Positions 57,201-64,000 of a DNA stretch of 64,000 nucleotides are shown piece after piece. The stretch covers positions 201,608 through 265,607 of the forward strand of contig VSDK01009463.1 in assembly GCA_009767595.1 (NCBI GenBank), written 5' to 3'. The DNA is from Symbiodinium kawagutii. Taxonomy: Eukaryota > Sar > Dinophyceae > Suessiales > Symbiodiniaceae. The notes beneath the pieces were generated by a model. That model searched no databases. It was not told where the DNA came from and saw only the letters and a program-made list of their open reading frames with translations. The translations under genes were made by a program, and so were the position numbers. How positions within the stretch are numbered: position 1 is the first letter of the stretch; each line of letters begins with the position of its first letter.

Positions 57201-58077
57201 GGATTCCAACAATCAAGCGACCCAAGATACTAGCCATCACTTGGTGCCTCAAAAGTGACTGACCCAACGCTGCTAAACTCCGTGTGGCAGTGGTGGCAGT
57301 GTTCTCAATATTTGAACTGCTTAATGAGCTCCTCTTCAGGTTCAAGAGATAGCCCAGGCTGCCGGTCAGGATATTCCAGGCTTGTTCGTTCCCCGCACAA
57401 AGATGCGCCCATGTCACTGTATTGGGGCACCCCCGTGTCATGTGCAGCCCGCCTCAAGACCGGTGGACAGTTGACCACCTGAAAACCAGCAAGTCCTAAG
57501 TCCTGCTATTGCCAACCAAACTTAGAGTGTCTTGGATGGTGCACCCAAGCCGGTACTCACCCATCATCCTGCAACGCAAGGCACCCCTAGGATGAATACC
57601 TGACCTTGTCAGTACCTAACTGATGAAGTTTGATGAATCCATCCAGTTTGGTGACCACACGCATTCCAGAGGCATTGACTCATCCATCCGCAGATTCTTG
57701 ATGGTAAGCCTTCGGTGCAAATCGTTTGCAGCTTGTTATACTCCGCGATTATTGATGTGTGGTGAGAACTGCTGATGTTTGGTACCGATCAACAGTCTTT
57801 CGGTTTCCCAGTCCCATGATTGAACCTTTGAATATATCTCCCAAAAATGCAACGCTTACGTCTTCAACTAGCATCAAACCTTGGGTTTGGAGTGGCTCCT
57901 TCGATCTTGCAAACATCTATAAACACCTGTGCAATCTTTAAGGGCTTACGACCCATCTAGTTCTGGCAAATGCCTACCTGGCTGGGGTTCGCCCTCCAAT
58001 TTGCAAGACCACCAACCTGGCCATCAAGGATCGAAGCCAACAAGGATCAAACCTACCCATCAACCAAGCTATCTCAG
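54271..58077. other. Low-copy DNA with minus-strand open frames
   Basis: Minus-strand frames at 54396-54635 (AAILASAHGTVANHRRQ, arginine-rich), 55122-55379 (VFWAAIEASYARLCLRTSR) and 55336-55527 overlap or adjoin. The last two look like one frame broken by a frameshift near 55350, so an old pseudogene is possible. Plus frames at 55774-56121 and 57970-58179 are also open. No family was recognised. Confidence 0.28.
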
Positions 58078-58168
58078 GGCCCTTACTGCTGGAACCTGGC
58101 TCTCTTGAACCCGCCGGGCCGCCCCTCACAGGGGCATGTCGAGAGACCATCGTGCGCCTGTGTCCCAG
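58078..58168 (+). CDS. G2 candidate exon 3
   Basis: Borders are gctatctcag|G and TCCCAG|GTTGGT. The 91 bp read as two bases, 29 codons and two bases: LLLEPGSLEPAGPPLTG, then CRETIVRLCP. Both ends fit the neighbouring candidates. A second plus frame (GPYCWNLALLNPPGRP) is open. Confidence 0.38.
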
Positions 58169-59026
58169 GTTGGTTCTGACCCCACATTTGGAGATATGAT
58201 CATCACCATCTCAAATAAATATCACAAGGGACTCAAGGGACCAAAGAAATGATACATGTATATACATGTCAGTGATTTGGGCGTGCACTTGCAGAAGCCA
58301 CAAGTCGAGTTGGCCAAAATTGATCAAGTTAATCATGAGTTCATAGGTTGGTTTCAGAGGGATTCCCACTTGTGTCCTTCTCCAACTGAGCAGTGGTGAA
58401 AAAGACAACCGTACATGCCATTCCTGGATACTGGTTGCTTCTATCTGAATTTTCCATCGCAGGCCTCGGCACTTAAATGAACATAGCGAAAGGCGAAAGG
58501 ACAACCATGAAGAACGTCTCAGCTGCAAACACCAGCGGATAGCATGGCATCATCGGTTCCTAATACTACTGATCAAAAAATCAACCCGTAGCTCTCCTTC
58601 ACCCAGGACTCTCCTTCACCCAGGACAAGCCGGGACCAGCCGCACCTAAAGCTACCATCCCTTGCCACCTCAGCGATCAACCACTGGCATGGCCCTAGTG
58701 AAAAGCTGATAAACCATTGTCCAATGGCATGGCTCAGCAGCTTCCCCGTGTCATCCCCAGCATCAAATACCAATCTGACATAATTTCTGGCATATCCTCT
58801 GACATTCTATCTGGCTTCTGACATTCTTACCTGCAGTCTATGTGACCTTCTTACTGGCAGGCATTCTATGTGACATATCTTCTGACTTTCTTTCTGCCAT
58901 TTTTATGTGGCATATATTCTGACATTCAATCTGAGGAGGAAGAGTATTCTATCTGGCATTCTATCCGTAAGTATCGCATCGAGGAGCAAAGATATTCGAC
59001 AAAATTTCTGGCATTTTGAAGTCCAG
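58169..59026. repeat. Irregular TCTGACATTCTATCTGGC repeats
   Basis: Positions 58775-58970 consist of variants of CTGACATTCTATCTGGCA with no strict period. The part before (58211-58528) has a 105-codon minus-strand frame without a recognisable domain. Confidence 0.6.
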
Positions 59027-59096
59027 TAGAGCCTACTGCGATCGGGAGCTGGCGGTTGAGGCCCGGCAGGGAGGAGGAGAAGGAGAGGAAAGGAAA
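59027..59096 (+). CDS. G2 candidate exon 4
   Basis: Borders are ttttgaagtccag|T and AGGAAA|GTGCTC. The 70 bp read as one base plus 23 codons: AYCDRELAVEARQGGGEGE, ending EERK. The first base completes the serine codon left by exon 3. The glycine- and glutamate-rich end reflects a purine-rich DNA stretch. Confidence 0.36.
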
Positions 59097-59997
59097 GTGC
59101 TCGGATAAAGTCTAATAATTAAACGTCACCTGACATGTGGGGATCAAGCCAGAGAATGTGAATGGGCATCTTTGCTAAATCTCTTGGATGTTCACCTATT
59201 GACTGAGAGTAATTCTTGCATCCGACCTATCCCCATCTCCTCATGTTGGAATGCATGCCCTTTCCCTGGAACTACCTGGTGACAAGCACAAAATGATGGT
59301 CTATCCTGGGCAGCTGGGATCTTCAACCGGGTGCAGGTTGCTGTGGGATTTCCATTTCCCACAGAGCAACCATCGTTAGATTTCCCAGAAGGTACCCTCT
59401 GGCACCTGGTTGCGCTGAAAACTGCCATGTTTATGGGTAAAATCATTTTCGGATTTTCTACTTTCAGGTTGGTTTGCCGGAGTGTAGTTTTTTTCATTGT
59501 CAATACATCCAAACATATCATCAACCATGACTCATTCACATTCAATTGCTCCATGAAAGAACTACGAAACTCATCACCAGCCATCACCAATCATCACTCA
59601 TCTTATCACCTTATCATGATTAACTAACTTCATACCAATTTATCACTGCCTAGCCATCATGCGTTTGTTGTCTTGTTTCTTCCAGTCACTGCTGGCAACT
59701 TTTTTTTTGAAGGCGCGCACGATTGAACTCTGACCATCACGCCAATGGAAAAAAAAAACTAGCCATATCTAGCCATCATTGACCTACCATTGATTTTGAT
59801 TTACCTTCATGATCCATCATGATAGATCATAAAACCTAGCCCTCATTGACCATGAGTCTACCATCATTGACCATGAGTCTACCATGAGTCTACCATGAGT
59901 CTACCATGAGTCTACCATGAGTGATCATAAGTAGTATTAGTAGCATTGCCCATGATCCCTCATGATCTACCGCTACTCACATGCGGTCGCCGCCAAG
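59097..59997. other. Low-copy DNA with one possible exon and an 11-bp repeat
   Basis: A plus-strand reading at about 59338-59431 (gggtgcag|GTT to TTATGG|GTAAAA, AVGFPFPTEQPSLDFPEG) is exon-like, but it would not fit between exons 4 and 5 in phase. The minus strand is open for 132 codons over the same bases. ACCATGAGTCT repeats about five times at 59870-59922 (11-bp unit). Confidence 0.3.
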
Positions 59998-60089
59998 GAG
60001 CCGCAGGGGCCGCCCCAGCCGCCGCAGCCGCCACCCGGTGGGCCCCAACTGGGATCCCAGTTGCCTCGCGTGGCGAGTCATCGTGGGCG
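59998..60089 (+). CDS. G2 candidate exon 5
   Basis: Borders are gtcgccgccaag|G and GGGCG|GTGAAT. The 92 bp give 30 codons plus two bases in phase 0, starting EPQGPPQPPQPPPGGPQLG, a proline/glutamine-rich linker-like segment. The other plus frame is alanine-rich, the minus frame serine/alanine-rich. Frame choice rests on the phase of exon 4 and on composition. Confidence 0.35.
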
Positions 60090-61208
60090 GTGAATGCTTG
60101 GGATGGTGGTGGTGGGCTCATGGTGGGGTGGGTTAGACCTGGTGAGATAGAAATGGTCAAGCAACTAGGGGAGAACGGATCGAAGACTCTGGAAGTATCT
60201 AAAGATTGCCGTTGAAATTCATGATGGATACATATATAACTTAATTAATTAGCGTGCATATCCACCCCAGAACCTGCAGCAGGAAACTGCATCTGAAGTT
60301 CCTTCACTTCTTGAGATGTCGTGTTAACCCAGTGCAAGTGACAAGGCTTTACATGAAGTGTATGTGGGGATATTTCCCATAGATCCTTTCCAATTCATTC
60401 AGGATGGGGCCCCTCCTAAATCCCATCTGGGTGTTTCCTCACGGTCCTATATAGTTGTCCTACCCAGAAAGCTTAGGAAACGGCCATGGGGAGACAAGTT
60501 GGTAGGTTGAGAATTTCTTGCCAGTTCGCTTGGATCCTTGAATTGAAGGAGAATCATTACCCTGCTGGGAATAAGATGTTAGGGGTAACAGGAGCTTTGA
60601 GAATCCACAACGTTCCAGCTCATGGGTCGTGTTACTAATAGCTGCTTTCTCAATACGCATCTCATTGAATCTCCCATCTTTGTTGCTTCTCGTTGGTTCT
60701 TATCCCCTGTGATTGAAAATGGGAAACGGCGATCCATAGTCCATAGTGGTTTCCGGTTTTCACAAGCTAAAAGTTTTCTGCAATTGATAAGGGTTTACTG
60801 ACGATTAATAAGTGGTTTTCTTCCAAGTGGGTATTAGCTATTGTTGGCAGGTAAGATTCAGAGCACTAGGCGTGAACTGGTCACCCTTGGGCGACATTCC
60901 TGGACAAATTGGTTACCGGTCAAGGTAGGTGTGATTAATCTTTATTGTGAACTGCTTACTACTTACTAATGACTACTACTATTGATGATCATAGTGGTTA
61001 ACACCTATCTTGCAGCCACTGTCACTACAGCATACTATGATTAGTTAGCATAGCAATTAAAACTGATTTAAGCCGTAATGATAATAGTAGTTGATACTAA
61101 TCATTAACTCCTATTGTTGATTTACTCGTTAAATAGTAGGTCACACTAATACTGTTAGTAGACAACACTAATCATTTAGCTTCATGATCATAGCACTGAA
61201 CAATTAGT

Positions 61209-61293
<85 letters not shown>

Positions 61294-61476
61294 GCTACTA
61301 TCAACTAATACTATGAACTACTACCAGATATTGTTGGTTATTGCCTGGTTAATTATCACTACCAGATATTTGATGAACTACTATTTAACTACAAGTAATA
61401 AGTGGCGAATTACTCATCTCTACTAGTTCATTGCGAACTACTTGGAATTATCACAATTATATATATATATATATAT
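60090..61476. repeat. AT-rich DNA with long (TAC)n
   Basis: A (TAC)n tract at 61209-61300 is almost pure. Upstream (60940-61200) AT-rich words (ACTAATCATTA) dominate. A 66-codon minus-strand frame at 60460-60660 is not recognised. Confidence 0.6.
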
Positions 61477-61578
61477 GGGCGTTTCTCAAAATAGGGGTAC
61501 CCCCAAATCATCCACTATAAGTCATTTATAGTAACAAACCAGCCATTTTTTGGGGGTACCTGATTTTGAGAAACCACC
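61477..61578. mobile_element. Family A element, TSD ATAT
   Basis: GGGCGTTTCTCAAAATAGGGG to CCTGATTTTGAGAAACCACC, 102 bp, inserted in an (AT)n run. ATAT is on both sides (61473-61476 and 61579-61582), though the left flank is a microsatellite and less informative. Confidence 0.75.
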
Positions 61579-61663
61579 ATATGTGTGACTGGTAATGACT
61601 TCACTACGATCCAAACTGCTTAACGAACTGGATCATCCTCACGCGCCTGATCCATCGCCCCAG

Positions 61664-61711
61664 TCGCCCTGGAGCCCGCGGGAACCCAGCCACCGGCAAC
61701 GGCTTTGCGAG
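61664..61711 (+). CDS. G2 candidate exon 6
   Basis: Borders are catcgccccag|T and GCGAG|GTGCGG. The 48 bp read as one base, 15 codons and two bases (RPGARGNPATGNGFA). The first base completes the arginine codon left by exon 5. The minus strand is also open (AVAGGWVPAGSRATGAM). Confidence 0.33.
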
Positions 61712-62200
61712 GTGCGGATGGGTCAGTGATTACAGTTGGGTCAAGGTTTTACCCAACCAACCAACGAATGGTTAACTAGCTGGTTATAATGGTTAATAAT
61801 AGGGGATAATAACTATTATAATGGTTAATAATAGGGGATAATAACTATTATAACGGTTAATAATAGGGGATAATAACTAGCAATTATAGGGGATACATAC
61901 TAAGTATGGAATATAACAACAACAATAGGGTCAATAATAGGGATTAATAGGAGATAATAACCACAATCATGGCTAAACTGATTGGTTGATATGGCGAGCT
62001 GGGTCAAGGCTTCAACCAACCAACAACCATGGTTAACTAGCTGGTTAATGGTTCATAATAGGAGATAGCAACCAACAATCATGGGAGATATACCCGCTAT
62101 AGCTATGGGTCAATATTGACCTGCCAATAACCAGCAAACTGTAAGGAAAACACTGGTGAATGACAAGGGAACCAAGGGTACAGGGTTTTGACCCACAGCC
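61712..62200. mobile_element. 32-bp repeat and nested family B elements
   Basis: A 32-bp unit with AGGGGATAATAACTATTATA occurs three times (61801, 61833, 61865). A B-subgroup left end (GGCGAGCTGGGTCAAGG) starts at 61993 after ATAT; the matching right end (TTTTGACCCACAGCC) is at 62200, followed by ATGT. A second left end (AGCTATGGGTCAATATTGACC) lies inside at 62101, so one B element seems to have inserted into another. Confidence 0.55.
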
Positions 62201-62651
62201 ATGTTGGTTTATGATTGATGATTGCTATGATTGGTTAATCGTGATTGATGCCGGTTAGTTGCTATAATTGATTTTGGATAATGATTGACATATTGATGAT
62301 TGATATCATTGGTGAATGGTTTACCGAAAAAATGCTTGTCAATTAGAATCATCCCCAGGAATGGTGAAAAATAGACAAGCATTTGAAACCAACCACCCAC
62401 CAGATTAAGTTTGCTGTTGTCAGTGGCATGTGACACACATTTGCATTGCCAATGGCCTACTATCAAACTGGCTAGACACCCGGGCAACGACGCGAAGTCT
62501 TTTCTAGCCTTATGCTCAAGGGCCCTGTAGCCAAAACGTCGCAGGACGGAGAAATCTATACAACATGAGTCCCTAGTTTCACAACCTGGTGTCCAACTAC
62601 CCTCACATCCAAGCAAGGATTGACACGCATCCTACTTTACAGGTGTGAAAC
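62201..62651. other. Region 3' of the copia element
   Basis: Positions 62405-62651 follow the Pol stop codon on the minus strand and are unique in the window; they may be the 3' untranslated part or long terminal repeat of the element. This cannot be tested because the other end lies outside. Decayed family C words are at 62330-62403. Confidence 0.35.
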
Positions 62652-64000
62652 TCACGGATCGGCTACAGAGCTCTCATCTGTGCTTCTTCGCTTCGGCTTT
62701 CGCTGTTCCGTCAGACAGACCGTGTACTGATTCGTGTCCAGGACCTTCATCATCAATGTCGCCTTCATCCTTTTGGTGAGGCAGTCAGCCAACATGGTCG
62801 AGGTATGTATCCATTGGAGCAAATCTCCTCCTCGTGGATAGATCCTCCAGGTCAATCTGTCTTCCTCTGTCCTCAAAGATTGTCTGATTGCACGCATTTC
62901 GATTTCCAATCTTCGATCCTGACAGCGACCCATCAGTTCAGCATTCGAGTGCTTCACCAAACTCATGCAGTCAGAGAGGTTCAACTGGGGAATCACCTGT
63001 CGTGATATATCCTCCCAGTCCTTCAGGGTCTTCAGGAAGCCCTTCATCGCTGACAAGACTGCTCTCAATCTGTCTCCTGATTCCATGGACGCTTGCAATG
63101 CGTACGTCTCACATTGGAGCGTAGCCCGACAAACACGCTTGATTGTCGTGGAATTGAATCCAATTGGGTACAAATCAAACGTTGTTCTTCCTTCCTCCTT
63201 CAACTGTTGCAGCGGTGCAAGGAAGTGACATCTACCTTGCTGGGAACGGCTTCCCTCTTCGCCATTGAAAGAGGCATCTGAGATGCTCAGGACTCCAATG
63301 TCCTTCCACTCCATCAGTCCGTACGGAAAGTGGATCTTGACATCGTCTCGAAACATTGTTGCCAGCTCAACGCACTTGTTGGCGTCCTTCAACGTCGCCA
63401 CCGTGGCGCGTTTGATCTCAGACTGGAGTCGTGAGACAAAGTACAGCAGGTCTGGCCGTCCCTGGCGAGCAATCCATGATAGAGAGCCAACCACTGACCT
63501 CAATTGAGCGAGATCTGATGGCGTGCACTCTTCACTGTTTGGTCTTCCTGCCTTCACTGGGATCGGTTTGATCCTCCTGGTGTTGTCCACCACGTCAATA
63601 CTGATTCCACTGTCGGTTCGGCTAAATGCCTTGCCGCAGTAACGGAAGTTGTCTTGCTCCTCACTGCCCATGTCAAAACGCTTCAAGAGCGATTGCATGA
63701 CCTTCTCTCCTTCCGGAAGGTAGGCAAACAGCAAGTCATCAACATGCGTGGTCATCACTGCCACTGTCCTTTCCTCATCCTGCGCACCCTCGGATGGCAG
63801 ATTGTAAAAGTAGAATGCAGGGACAATGAGTGATGCTCTGAATCCCACTTCACGTGAGTCCTTGTCCAGTCTTTTGTAAAAGCCTCGTCCACTGTCGCAC
63901 AAGCCATAGAGAGGCACCCTAATGGCAAGCAGTTGCCAATGGGGTATATTCGGCAAACCTGACCGCGGCGGTTTCATCAATACCACCCTGTCGAGCGGTT
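62652..64000 (-). CDS. Ty1/copia Pol polyprotein, C-terminal part (partial)
   Basis: The frame is open from the window edge to a stop at 62652 (about 449 codons seen); the gag, protease, integrase and front part of the reverse transcriptase are outside. Counting from the GTG at 63986, VPLYGLCDSGRGFY (24-37) and HVDDLLFA (81-88) are the reverse transcriptase motifs, the latter being a variant of the usual YVDD. LRSVVGSLSWIARQGRPDL (162-180) matches the connecting segment. RNase H residues are D237 (SDASF), E293 (QCETYAL) and D339 (LSDC), and TSTMLADCLTK (395-405) is the typical copia end. No frameshift or stop is visible, so the element may be young. It is divergent from plant and animal copia, like other protist copies. 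Confidence 0.9.
   Translation of the reverse strand, partial: PLDRVVLMKPPRSGLPNIPHWQLLAIRVPLYGLCDSGRGFYKRLDKDSREVGFRASLIVPAFYFYNLPSEGAQDEERTVAVMTTHVDDLLFAYLPEGEKVMQSLLKRFDMGSEEQDNFRYCGKAFSRTDSGISIDVVDNTRRIKPIPVKAGRPNSEECTPSDLAQLRSVVGSLSWIARQGRPDLLYFVSRLQSEIKRATVATLKDANKCVELATMFRDDVKIHFPYGLMEWKDIGVLSISDASFNGEEGSRSQQGRCHFLAPLQQLKEEGRTTFDLYPIGFNSTTIKRVCRATLQCETYALQASMESGDRLRAVLSAMKGFLKTLKDWEDISRQVIPQLNLSDCMSLVKHSNAELMGRCQDRRLEIEMRAIRQSLRTEEDRLTWRIYPRGGDLLQWIHTSTMLADCLTKRMKATLMMKVLDTNQYTVCLTEQRKPKRRSTDESSVADP

Overview
The window looks like nuclear DNA of a dinoflagellate, most likely one with a large, repeat-rich genome of the Suessiales/Polarella kind. This is an inference. It rests on a divergent Ty1/copia Pol at the right edge, a stretch of TTTAGGG-like repeat, a 14-base match to the core of the dinoflagellate spliced leader, huge simple-sequence arrays, and very sparse GC-rich coding-like islands in AT-rich DNA. 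No prokaryotic gene, operon, tRNA, rRNA or CRISPR array was recognised.

Layout. 0-4 kb: a possible minus-strand terminal exon at the left edge, then a 2.5-kb satellite that becomes a pure 10-bp array (187 units). 4-22 kb: AT-rich DNA with GC-rich islands, a 75-bp satellite (8.6-9.5 kb), several short inverted-repeat elements and a degenerate telomere-like tract (20.1 kb). 22-49 kb: a series of GC-rich islands with splice-like borders that can be joined in one phase-consistent plus-strand frame ending in a stop at 48.83 kb (candidate gene G1, 12 exons). Its putative introns carry miniature elements, microsatellites, a LINE relic (34.7-35.2 kb) and a few opposite-strand open frames. 49-62 kb: a second phase-consistent island series (candidate gene G2, 53.9-61.7 kb), with long (TAC)n tracts. 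62.6-64 kb: the C-terminal half of a minus-strand copia polyprotein, cut by the window edge.

The most consistent structure is a population of non-coding elements of about 80-120 bp in four groups (A-D). A and B have clear terminal inverted repeats, begin with GG, and in 18 cases are flanked by identical 4-bp direct repeats, mostly ATAT. They often lie within a few tens of bases of the candidate exons. That suggests MITE-like elements that load the introns and may be related to introners, the intron-generating transposons known from dinoflagellates. No function could be assigned to G1 or G2. Exon calls come from splice-like borders, base composition and phase only and are provisional: GC-rich DNA is often open in several frames on both strands.
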